DNA of 64,000 nt from Paratinospora sagittata (taxonomy: Eukaryota > Streptophyta > Magnoliopsida > Ranunculales > Menispermaceae): positions 13,710,001-13,774,000 of the forward strand of contig CM069607.1 of assembly GCA_035771175.1 (NCBI GenBank), given 5' to 3'. Shown piece by piece: positions 1 through 10,586 of this stretch. Position 1 is the first letter of the stretch. Each line of letters begins with the position of its first letter. The translations under genes and the position numbers were made by a program. A model generated the notes under the pieces. It worked only from the letters and a program-made list of their open reading frames with translations. It had not been told where the DNA came from and searched no databases.

Positions 1-328
1 TATGATTTTTTTATATATAGTCTCATTTAAATATACATATAATCTTGATTTATTAAAAACTATATGTATAGTTATGAGTGAATATATATATCTATATACC
101 TTAGTATATATGAGGTATATATATATCATATTATTGATGAAAAATTTGAATGAAAAATTTTATTTGACATATATATCTCTAGAACTATATATATATATAT
201 ATATATATATGTCAATTATATATAGTGAGATTTATATTAAATATATATCTAGAAAACTATATGATTTTTGATATAGTTTGATTTAAATATACATATAGTC
301 ATGATTTATTAAAAACTATATGTATAGT

Positions 329-359
<31 letters not shown>

Positions 360-424
360 CTTAGTATATATGAGATATATATATATCATATTATTGATGA
401 AAATTTTGAATGAAAAATGTTATT

Positions 425-460
<36 letters not shown>

Positions 461-811
461 TTAGAACTATATATATATATATATATATATATGAATTATA
501 TATAGTTAAGATTTGTATTAAATATATATCTAAGAAAACTATATATGATTTTTATCTAGTTTAATTTCAAATATATATATAGTTGATTTATGAAAACTAT
601 ATATATAGTTATGATTAGATATATATATATCTATACATTCATATATGAATACGATATATATTATATCATATTGCCAATAGAAAAATTTGAATTAAATGAT
701 GGCATAAACATTAAGAATAAAAAATATTGTTCAACTCACAAGGCATAAATCTTAAAAATATTAGGAATATATTTTGTGTCTTTCACAAATTTATTTTTCT
801 TTCAGCAAAGA
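1..811 (+). repeat. AT-rich leader of E1 made of three diverged tandem units
   Basis: This stretch is nearly pure A/T with long (TA)n runs. Beneath these it is a tandem repeat: units starting near 1, 260 and 544 each open with TATGATTTTT, then a TTTAA...AAATATA block, then AAAACTATATRTATAGTTAT. The unit is about 260-285 bp. The same leader recurs in E3, E4 and, in part, after the LTR at 21749. It ends in a pyrimidine-rich stretch and CAG at 801-805, seven bases before the ORF1 ATG. I see no coding content; short ORFs here are AT-repeat artefacts. Confidence 0.75.
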
Positions 812-2337
812 ATGGTCTCAAGTGAAGGAGCAACTTCCAGTAGTAGGGAACCAATTCCCACTAGACTCAAGGAATTGTTTATGAGGGAGGTTATGACTAT
901 GAGGAGCATCGACAATAGAGATCTCTGCCTTCGTCCGATCCTTCATGACAAACTCGCAACTCTGGGGTGGTTGGACATAACAAAAGTTGAGGGCCACGTC
1001 TCTTACAACTTGGTGAGATCTTTCTACGAAACCATGAATTGCGTGAGACTTCAAGAAGAGGGGATCAACCCTGTTTTGGAGACAACAATCATGGGAATGA
1101 AAATTTCTATCAACATCGAGACTATTGCTCGACTTATGGAAATTCCAATTGAGGAGAGAATTATTGATCCACATGAACCCCAGACAATTGCAGAAATCGC
1201 GGAGTCTAATGAACAATTGTTCAATTCCCTCACCAAAGAGCCATACACTCAATCGACGTACACCAAAAATTATCTTAAGCCATCTCTTGCCAGCCTTGGA
1301 AAGATCGTGTTCGGCAACATCTTGCCAGAAAGGGGGACTAGAGGCACTATGTCAAGGGACCAACTTCTTGTGTTATATTACATAGAGAAGGAAATAAAAG
1401 TCTCCCTACCACACATCATCATCCAACAAATGTTGAGGGTGATTCAAAACCCTCTAAGAAAGGAATTCCTCGGTTACGAAGTCTTGATCATGAGGATGTT
1501 ATACGAGGCAAACATCAACACTTTGATGGGACTTCGAGGCAAATCATTGAGCCAGTTACAACATCTTCTATCTTCAAGATATATGTCCCGAGGGGAGGGG
1601 TAACTGACGAGGAAGTATTCGGCAAGACGATAGGAAATGCCGAGAGAATGAGAGACGAGCATGGACGTTGCCTTCGAAAAAGTCGACGCAAGATTCCCGT
1701 CAGAGAAGTACCAAATAATGAGCCAAATCAGAATCCCACGTCAAACCCAACCATGAATAATGATCCAACCGATCGACTATTCACTGAGGAAGAGTTATTT
1801 GCTACACTAAATCAACCTCAACCAAGTCATAATAGACAAAGTACTCAAACAAATCCACCAACATGGAACATGCCAACTCAAGGCAACACTTCGTACCAAA
1901 GGTTTCCAACTCCTGAGGTATAGTATCAACCAGTTCCACAAGTTGCTGTACACCAACAACAACAGTATTGGGCGGCACCAAATTTTGGAGGCCAAAACAT
2001 CCCAATGAGCCCATTTTTTCAAAACTTTTCACCTATGAGTCACCCGTACAACCAATACTTTCCCCCAATGCCTATGGCCTACCCTCCACCAATGGGACAA
2101 TCGACCCATCAACCACCAAAGGGCCAATCGACTAACCTAGTTGAACGGTTAAATGAAATGGCATCCAATATGGCGGAAATGAGATAGACTCAAAATAATA
2201 TATTAACACGTATGCAAAACTCCGAAGCAGAGAGAGCAAACTCTCAACCTTCTGTTAGTAGCAGTTTTGTACCTAGCAGGAGATCTAGAAGAGGCGGTAG
2301 TAAGCAGGAAAATCAAGATTGGTTACTGGCATTGTAA
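812..2337 (+). pseudogene. ORF1 of E1: accessory protein, putative plant transposon protein-like, broken
   Basis: The ATG at 812 follows TTTCTTTCAG; a longer reading from 776 would need a GTG start. The N-terminal part (to about 1560) has the layout of the plant 'putative plant transposon protein' domain: GWL-ITKVEG, LVRSFYETM, a VMGMKI strand, RLMEIPIEE, then NILPERGTRGTMSR, a hydrophobic LLVLYYIEK and LPHIIIQQM. The C-terminal half is basic, then rich in N, Q and P, with a PPMGQSTHQ repeat and a Ser/Arg tail. The frame shifts near 1600 (stop 1601-1603). Stops follow at 1921 and 2185, and the usual TGA is TGG, so reading runs on to 2335-2337. The function is unknown. The family match is by eye and needs a profile search. 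Confidence 0.65.
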
Positions 2338-3105
2338 ACTTTTCTTTTATATATGAATGAAATGTTTTGTTTAAGACTATCTTATTGGGCCGACTTACAA
2401 CCATTCTTTATTTTGTATCACTAACTTTGGAGTGGTATGGGACACAACAAAATTGGAAGATACTAAATAAAATGTGGAAGTAAGAAAACCCATGACCTTG
2501 TATGAAAAGAAACATTTGGAGAAAGTTGCATTACTAATATTATCACTAAGTTTACACAGTATGGGACTAGTAAATTTGGACGATACTATTAGTGAATTTC
2601 TATTCAGCCAATGTTTTTAGAGACTGTGTTCATACAACTTATCTTGGTTAACAAACTTATTACCAAAGTCATGTGGTATGGGACACACGAACTTGGCTAA
2701 TAATCGGAAAGGCTAAGAGTAAGAGTTTGAATACATAAGATTGCGATAGAACGTTAGATTAGGATATTTACCGAGGCAAATCTTAGAATTCTTATAACTC
2801 GTATGAATTTTCAATGAAGTAGATATGTATGTTCACAAAGACCAGAACCAAATCATTTGAAATACTTGCAAAGTTTTGTACTTATTATGTAAACATTCTA
2901 ACCTTGTTTTTACACCATGGCCAAACTTACGAGATATATAAGATTCTTTGATTCCTCAACAAAAAAAAAACCTTACACTATACTTAGAAAAATAGGTGAT
3001 TTTAATATTGCAGTACTCTCAAAATTGTTGCTGAGCATACTATAACATTATACTTGGCTACAGTTCCTAAATATTGGTTTTATTTTTCTCCTTGCGAGTG
3101 AGAAA
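2338..3105 (+). other. Conserved noncoding spacer between ORF1 and gag (E1)
   Basis: This 0.77-kb stretch has no ORF but is strongly conserved in all five internal copies. It holds three diverged copies of a motif of about 50 bp centred on TATGGGAC (near 2440, 2562 and 2673), each followed by an AANTTGG and ATA-rich half. GAAGTAAGA at 2478-2486 resembles a 5' splice site. The end, TTTTATTTTTCTCCTTGCGAG (3079-3098), matches a pyrimidine tract and 3' splice site; other copies read CCAG or CTAG there. Confidence 0.6.
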
Positions 3106-6100
3106 ATGCAAACCAGGAATAGAGGCATGCCACGTACTGTCCGTCCAGCAGTGGAGGCACCTCCTGAGTTTCAGGAACCGCTGCCTCCGACGGCAGCATG
3201 AGTCATACCCGATACTGCCACTACATCTGGGCAGGAAATACCACCACCACCCACACCCTTTTCCATGCCTTCGAGCATGGAAACCTTCTTCGCCGGATTT
3301 ATTGAGGCGATGAAAGTCACTGTTCAAACGGTCGTTTGTGAGATCACGGCCAGTCAGGTTGCCACTGTTCAGGCACCTATAAGATTTGGATCGGAATCTC
3401 AAACCTATTAGATTACCAAGTACAAGAGGCTACAACCTCTTACTTTTGCTGGCACCATTGATGCTGATGAGGTGCAAAAGTGGTTGGATGAGTCAAAGAA
3501 GGTTCTTGATGCAATGGGAGTCGATGAGACTCGAAAAATTCCACTAGCGACCTACCAACTTGTTGGTGGGGCAAACACATGGTGGATAACAGTAAAAGAG
3601 GACCCAAGGGTCAACACAGTGGATATGACTTGGCAACAGTTCGAGTCAATGTTTATTGATGAGTATTTTCCTGGCGCTGTGAAGAGGCAGAAACGCCAGG
3701 AATTCGCTAAGTTATACCAGGGCAGCATGACCGTCAGGGAATATGCTGGCAAGTTCAAAGAATTATCAGTATACTCTCTCTCCACCATCTCAACGGAGCA
3801 AGATAAGACTGAGAAATTTTATAATGGCCTTCGCCATGATATTCGACAAGCCTTACCGATCTTGGACCTCAAGATTTACAAGGAGGTTGTTGACAAGGCC
3901 ATGAGCTTTGATCAAGAAAAGATCATATAGGAGCAGAGAATGAATAAGGGAAAACGGTTTGCAACGTTTTCCCAATAGGGCTCGCAACAGGGCAACAAGA
4001 AGAAGCCCTACTATAATCAAAACCCAACCCTCCCAGCCCTTGTTTCGAAGAATGAGGCCACAACACCTGCAGCTGAACCTTCTAACCCTAACCATCAGGG
4101 TTTTCGTAATCATGGCCACGGAGGTCGTTATGGAAGGGGGTGGCCGTAGAAACGACAATGGCAGAGGTGGTGGTCGACACCATAATCAGCACGGCCAGTA
4201 GAACAATTAGCATGGCCAACAAAACCATCCGCAGTATCAGTCGACGTGTTTCAACTGCGGCCAGAAGGGCCATGTAAAATATCTCTGTCCGCACCTTCAG
4301 CAACCTATTCCCGTTGTTCCAGTCCAACAAGCACCACCTGCTGCTAATGCCCAACCCAAGCAGAACCAGCAGAACCAAGGTCAACGAAATCATCGCAGAG
4401 CATTTGCCATCGCTCAACAACCCCTCCCAGACAACAATGTAGTCGAATGTACATTTCCTTTGTTCAATACAATGGTGCATGTTTTGTTTGATTAAGGTGC
4501 TACGCATTCTTTTATATCGTAGGCATTGGTAAGACATTTAGGCCTGCATCCTGAACCCACAAACATCACACTCCATGTAACATCACCGTTCAGATCTGGT
4601 ACTGACGTGAATTTGCAGTGTTCTCGATGTGAGCTTCGAATGTCAGAACATATAATATATGCAGATCTTTTTGTGATGGATATTGAAGACTTTGGCATTA
4701 TCCTCGTCATGGACTGGCTAACACCACTGAATGCAAAGATCGAATGTATGAAGAAGCAAGTTCAGTTAACCTTGCCTACAAGAGAGTTGGTCAAGATTTA
4801 GGGAACAAGGAAATGGATACACAAATCAACAGTTGCACTTCTCAAGACACAACTTCGAGCTCTATCCCTTGGCAATGAAAATGAATCATCAGCATTATAC
4901 CCTATCGAAGTAGACGATGTCCCAGTCATATCTGAATTTCCAACAGTTTTTCTAAATGACCTTCCTGGTCCACCTCCAGTTAAGAAATTCGATTTTGAAA
5001 TCAACCTCATACCTGGGACAGGGCCTATCTCAATTCCACCATACAGAATGTCAAATGTCGAGCTGGTCGAATTAGACAAACAACTGAGGGAATTAGAGAG
5101 TAATGGATTCATCTGAAAGAGTTCATCACCCTGGGCGCTCCAGTTCTGTTTGTTCACAAAAAAGATGGTTCATTACGATTTTGCATCGATTATCGCAAGT
5201 TGAATAACGTCACCATCAAGAACAGATATCCATTGCCCAGGATCGATGACTTGTTCGACCAACTTAGAGATGTCAAATACTTCTCTAAGATTGATTTACG
5301 GTCCGGTTATCACCAATTCTGGATCCGAGAGTCGGACATCACCAAGACGGCGTTCAGAACTCGGTATGGTCATTACGAGTTCTTGGTTTTGCCGTTTGGT
5401 CTAACAAATGCATTTGCTGCATTCATGGATTTGATGAATCGCATTTTCAGGTTATACTTAGACCGATTTGCGATGGTTTTTGTGGACGACAACTTGATAT
5501 ACTCCTCAACCGAGGAAGACCATAAGATACATATGAAGATAGTCCTCCAGACCTTGAGAAGCCACCAACTATATGCAAAGTTGAGTAAGTACGAATTTTG
5601 GGCAAAGAGAGTTCAATTCCTAGGCCATGTAGTTTCAGGCAATGGCATTGAGGTAGATCCTTCTAAGGTTGAAGCAGTTTTAAACTAGAAGCAGCCTACC
5701 ACTGTTACTCAGATTAGGAGTTTTCTTGGTTTGGCTGGCTAATACAGACGCTTCATTAAGGACTTCTCAAAGATTGCTGAACCTATGACCAAGCTCACTC
5801 GAAAAGACCTGCAATTCATCTGGAATCCCGCTTGTGAAGCATCATTTTAGGAATTGAACAAACGCCTCACGACGACACCTGTACTTATCACTCCAAGAAA
5901 TGCAATTGGATTTTCATTATACACCGACGCCTCTGTCCAAGGCTTAGGTGTCGTGCTAATGCAAGAAGGCCAAGTTGTTGCATATGCCTCGAGACAACTG
6001 AAGATTCATGAGGGTAATTACCCAACACATGACTTGGAACTTGCAGCTGTTGTGTTTGCACTGAAATTTTGGCGTCATTACCTATACGGTGAACGGTTCG

Positions 6101-7824
6101 AGGTCTTCTCAGATCACAAGAGACTTAAGTACGTATACACTCAAAGAGCCCTAAACCTCCGCCAAAGACGATGGTTGGAATTCTTGAAAGATTATGACTT
6201 TCAACTCCAGTACCATCCCGGAAAAGCCAATGTTGTGGCTGATGCCCTGAGTAGAAAATCGTACGTTGCTTGCACTCTTAACTTTGAAACGGGGAAGTTG
6301 GCTACAGATATGGAGAACTTTAACCTACAATTGATCGAAGACGGAACAAGATCACGACTCTCTCAATTATCAGCCAACTCTGAGCTAGTTCGAAAGATTT
6401 CAGCTGCTCAAGCCAATGACCTTATGTTAATGGAGAAACGAGAACTTCTACTCAGCGGACAGGACCTTCCTTACTGGTCGATCTCAGAAGACGGAGCCCT
6501 TTTCTATAAAAAAATGTCTCTATCTACCGAACGATCCTGAGGTTCGAAAAGAAGTGCTCACTGAGATGCACTGTTCGAGGTTCGCTATGCATCCTGGGGA
6601 TGACAAGATGTACAAGGATGTCAAGCGACAATTCTGGTTTTCTGGAATGAAGAAGGCAATTGCAGACTTCGTTGCTCGATGTCTCGTTTGCCAGAAAGTT
6701 AAGGCAGAACGAAGACTTCCTTCTGGACTTCTCCAGCCATTACCTATTGGAGAATGGAAGTGGGAGAACATAGCAATGGATTTTGTTACGGCCTTGCCTC
6801 GAAATAATAAAGGGCAAGATGTTATCTGGGTTATCATTGACAGACTTACAAAGTCTGCGCACTTCTTGCCAATAAAGTTCATGGATAACCCCGCCAAACT
6901 TGCAGAACTATATGAAAGAGAGATCGTACACCTTCATGGCATACCACTCACGATCATCTCTGATCGAGACCCTCGATCCACATCAAACTTTTGGAAAAGC
7001 TTCCAGAGTAGAATGGGTTCTAAGATCACCATGAGCACAACATTTCACCCTAAGACTGATGGGCAGTCAGAGCGGCTTATTCAAATCTTAGAAGACATGT
7101 TACAGTGTTGCATTTTGGACTTTAATGACGGATGGGAAAAGTACTTACTTTTAGCTGAGTTTGCATACAACAATAGCTACCAAACTAGTATCGACATGGC
7201 ACCGTACGAGGCTCTCTATGGTCGCCCTTGCAGATCTCTGGTATGCTGGTAAGATATGGAAAATCGACCGCAGTTAGGCCCTGAACTAGTTCAAGAGACT
7301 TCTGAGAAGATCGCACTAGTAAAGGAACGACATCGTGTTGCACAAAGTCGTCAGAAGAGCTATGTTGACAAGCGGAGACAGCCTCTAGAATTTGATAAGG
7401 GGAACTTTGTTTTCTAAAAGTTCAGCCCACAAGAGGTGTCAAATGCTTTGGGATCAAAGGAAAGCTCTCCCCGCGGTATATAGGTCCATTTCAGATCATT
7501 GAACATATTGGAAAACTTGCTTATCGTCTGTCCCCTCCATCGTCCATGCCTAAGGTTCATGAAGTTTTTCACGTATCTATGTTTCACAAGTATCGTCCTG
7601 ATCCTTGGCATATCATCCCTTTAGTCGAGGTTCGGGTTGAGGAAGGAAATAAGTATAAGGAGATAAAGATACAAATTTTGGATAGAAAAACTCAAGAACT
7701 AAGGCGACGTAGCATACCACTTGTGAAGGTGCCGTGGGATCACTATGGCGTCGAGGAAGCAACATGGTAACTAGAAGCAACAATTAAACAGAAATATCTT
7801 GAATTGTTTTCTAGTACCAACTGA
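3106..7824 (+). pseudogene. gag-pol: gag-pol of E1 (gag, PR, RT, RNase H, INT, chromodomain), degenerate
   Basis: The ATG at 3106 is shared with the other copies. Retrotransposon gag lies at about 3270-3900, with the CCHC knuckle (CFNCGQKGH) at 4247-4290. The protease motif near 4488 has a stop in place of the Ser of D-S-G. RT runs about 5030-5700; its active site reads FVDD at 5479-5490, followed by N where the other copies have I. RNase H is at 5910-6240, the integrase zinc finger at 6570-6710 and the integrase core at 6770-7120. The GPF-type region is near 7485 and the chromodomain-like tail at 7640-7824, where W-E is broken by a stop at 7768. There are stops in gag (3193, 3409, 3928), at 4799, several in RT, and frameshifts near 5133, 6515 and 7415. 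It once encoded a full replication polyprotein and is non-functional now. Confidence 0.9.
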
Positions 7825-7921
7825 TGATGTGATACATTGTACTATTTTCCCTTATCAATAAAATGATGAAACATTGTTTACACTTATCTTAATACATTGT
7901 TTCACTTGAATAACTACGCAG

Positions 7922-8417
7922 ATGTCAGAAAATAATATCAATGGATATAATGATGCCCACACACAGTGGCCTCCTTGGTAACCTGTGGCTACTTCTCAAG
8001 AAGATGAGTCAAGTCACAACTACTTTGCATCACCAACTCCATCACCACACAGACAGCGATCATTATCTCCAGAGCGTGCATGGCTTTTCGTAACAATCCC
8101 GTGCCCTCATCTTGGCAAGACCTTCTACCAAAATTCCCAGGCGGCCGTATTCGAGCAACTGCACGAAAAAGTATTCCACCGCTCAACCTACCCCCCCTCA
8201 AACGATGTAACCAGTGCCCTCCACCACCATCTGTTCTGCAAAGGTTGGAATCTTCAGAGGACGAGTCCAATTCCATTTGCTCTCCATGGTTTTATGATGA
8301 TGAGGATTCCACCGGCCACGTGCTATTCAGGAACCATACAAGCACTACCCTAAACTCCCAAGAGATGACGTCGGCACTGAATCTCAAGCAGATAACCATC
8401 ATAACTACTTGAATTGA
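7922..8417 (+). pseudogene. ORF3 of E1: short Ser/Pro-rich accessory ORF, broken
   Basis: The ORF starts about 100 bp after the pol stop, at an ATG directly following TACGCAG, and stops just before the polypurine tract. The product is low-complexity, with SPHRQRSLSPER, a run of prolines, a DED/acidic SS-ED-ES segment and a HNYLN-type end. An early TGG-to-TAA stop, a 1-base deletion near 8088 and a later shift near 8325 break it. I recognise no domain. The matching ORF in E3 is intact, which argues that this is a real accessory gene of the family rather than chance. Confidence 0.6.
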
Positions 8418-8452
8418 TTTCGAGGGAAAAATCCCTTTAACGGGGGGTAGAG
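8418..8452 (+). promoter_or_regulatory. Polypurine tract of E1
   Basis: The sequence CGGGGGGTAGAG abuts the 3' LTR start (TGTAATACC), as expected for the plus-strand primer of reverse transcription. Just upstream, AGGGA and TCCCT form a short inverted repeat that is kept in most copies. Confidence 0.8.
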
Positions 8453-9861
8453 TGTAATACCTTGTATTTCACAAAAAAAAAAAAAAAATTCGTTAGGGCA
8501 GAAATGCCCAGACAAACATTCAGGTGCCAATTTTCCTATATGAGGAGCTCTCCCCCTCCTCATTTTCTCACACCAAATCATCTTCTCTAGTGCTTTTTCC
8601 TCCTCTTTTCACTCATTCTGAGTTTTTAGTCTTTTGAGACTCTCTGTTCGAGACTCTCGGTGCGGTACGACGAAGTTCTGTCCGGAGAAAAGCGTCAGAT
8701 CTGAAAAAGAAGTTCTTATCTGAAGGTGGGGAACAAAACATAGGTTTGCATGTTTTATAACTTTTATTAAAGTTTACATTCAGTTATTATTATATCTACT
8801 GTTCATTTACACTGCAATATGTCATATAATGTTTATACTGTCGCACTTATGCCTGTACACTTGGAATTCACGTATTATACTATTATAATGTCGGATTTGT
8901 GGTCAATCTGGCTCAACTAGACTCGGTCTTGTCCTCAGTAACTTTAAATAATGAACGAGAGTCAGCGGACTGCTCTAAACGATTGGTATTTAAGCAGACC
9001 TTGTGTCTCACCTCTCAACTGGGGACTGATCTAGTTGGTCTTATTGAAAGCTATCAGCTTTTACAAGTAATACTGAATGTCCTAACCTTGCACGTCGTGA
9101 TACCGACCCTGATAAGGATCACCAGACGTTGCCAAAGTTAGTCTAAATGTCAAGAAAAGACCAGACCAGTAGACTAAACCAATTCATGCATTGGCATCAT
9201 ACATATCTCCACCTAGGGACGTATAGGGTTTATGATTCATAGAATAGTTAGGAGCATTGCTCGCTATTCATCATATTTCTCTGGAGAGTGATGTACATGA
9301 GAACCCGGCTACGCCCGGGGAGGGACATCAGTACGTGAATCCAGAGCATTGTTCCTGAGGAGGGACGTACAGTGAGAACCTGGCTACGCCCGCGGAAGGA
9401 CATCTGTACGTGAACTCAGGCGATGTACGTTCTTCAAACCATTACGAGACGGTGTCATGCATACATACATATTGATTGATTATGATGTTCTCATGTGTAT
9501 TTAAGATATTTGATATTGAAGTATGCTTTATTAATTGTTATACTCACGAACTATTTTACCCACTGAGTGCGTGAAGCTCACTCCATTATTATCCAATCTT
9601 TCACAGGAAATTAGGGTAGACTGAATGCAGGTTTATGGGGCCCACAGTTTGTACCCTTTGTATTATTCATTGGGAATTTTGGGGAGTATGTTCCCTTGAC
9701 CATTTTATATACAAAAATATTCCGAATTAAATGAAATCAAATTTGTACTTTATATTATATTTTTCGTTGCGCACTCTGTTGTTACCATTGTTATTATTCC
9801 ATATGCGCGCCCCGTCCGCCAGTGTACCGCCGGTTTAGGTGCGTCCGGGCGGGGTGTGACA
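8453..9861 (+). repeat. 3' LTR of E1 (Tekay-like)
   Basis: This 1409-bp LTR runs from TGTAATACC to GGGTGTGACA. U3 begins with a poly-A run and a remnant of the palindromic motif found in sister LTRs (near 8505), then a decayed TATA box (CTATATGAG, near 8537). A tandem unit of about 75 bp with GGCTACGCC is present twice (9285-9420). A conserved stem-loop, TGAG...CTCA, is at 9564-9580, followed by TTTCACAG. An apparent ORF inside it has no ATG and is not a gene. Confidence 0.9.
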
Positions 9862-10586
9862 AACTATGTGGGCCCCTTCTTTCAAAATCTTTAAGTTGAT
9901 TAGAATCCAATCAAACGGACCTGGATTGATCATTTAAGCCTTGTTGGATCTAACGCCTCAGCTTCTCCACATCTGGTCCACGTAAATATGTGGTTGGATC
10001 TTCTTGAAATATGCAATCTCATCCTTTGATCCTGAAAGTATCTAAAAAATATACTTGAAGACCAAGTGAGACACCAACATACCCAAAAATAAATAAAAGC
10101 TCAATGACCTTATTAAAAGAAAATTAAAATAAAAAATAAAAAATCCATTATTAATGTAGCCTAAAAATGACCTAAAAATCTAAAATGTGATGTAAAGAGA
10201 TTTTTATTATTATTTTCTTTTTTTTATTCTTTTATTTTATTTTCTAGCCTAAAAGCACTAAAAATAAGGGTAAAAATATGGAAAATTGTGATTTCATCAA
10301 TGGGATAGAAAAATCTCGCAGAGATCAAGGTTCTGTCCCCAGTGCTGGAATAATTTGTTCCTCCATTGTATCCAAGTGAGTAGAAGCTCCTCGTTTCTCT
10401 TTCCGATTCCTTTTTGCTATCCTTTCAATATCTGGATCAAAAGAAATTAAGTTCGAGCTTCCAAACTTTAGCATACAATGACTTCGAGTACCTAAAAAAA
10501 AATTAAAATTAAAAAGTTCATATTAAGACTAATATTGAATAATAAAAAAAATTAGAAACTAATTCCCGGCAACGGTGCCAAAAACT
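9862..10586 (-). mobile_element. 5' internal part of an Athila/Tat-like element with tRNA-Asp-type PBS
   Basis: On the minus strand, TGGCACCGTTGCCGGGA (10564-10580) follows the LTR after a few bases and matches the 3' end expected for plant tRNA-Asp, the primer commonly used by Athila/Tat elements. About 90 bp on, a short frame contains SFDPDIERIAKRNRKEKR (about 10440-10385) and, after a stop, LRDFS, both typical of Athila/Tat gag N termini. Further gag similarity is lost; the rest is AT-rich. It may be a non-autonomous derivative. It is cut off at 9862 by E1. Confidence 0.6.

Larger units (their letters stand above)
1..9861 (+). mobile_element. E1: Tekay-like Ty3/gypsy chromovirus, 5' LTR outside window
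   Basis: The internal region runs leader, ORF1, spacer, gag-pol, ORF3 and polypurine tract, and ends in a complete 3' LTR (8453-9861). The integrase C-terminal GPF-type motif and the chromodomain-like tail (VKV-W...EEATW) place it with Tekay/Del chromoviruses. The copy is dead: ORF1, gag-pol and ORF3 all carry stops and frameshifts. Its right flank falls inside an Athila/Tat-like element, so E1 appears to have inserted there. The 5' LTR, PBS and left target-site copy lie before position 1, so the target duplication cannot be checked. Confidence 0.9.

Noticed and set aside
2..271. 89-codon ORF at the window start
   Set aside because: It lies in (TA)n-rich leader DNA, with Tyr/Ile-rich low-complexity translation that is not conserved in other leaders.
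7640..7824. A chromovirus lineage lacking a chromodomain, suggested by the stop after EEATW in E1 and after EEAT in E3
   Set aside because: The downstream codons continue with the expected tail in the same frame in E1, and E2 has no stop at that Trp, so the stops are copy-specific damage.
8899..9141. A recurrent ORF of 80-92 codons inside the LTRs (also at 14216-14557, 22214-22492, 26931-27209, 37136-37414, 39859-40113) beginning VNLAQ
   Set aside because: The reading starts at GTG in most copies and has no conserved ATG. It is interrupted in LTR C (stop near 24147), and its repetition simply reflects LTR homology.
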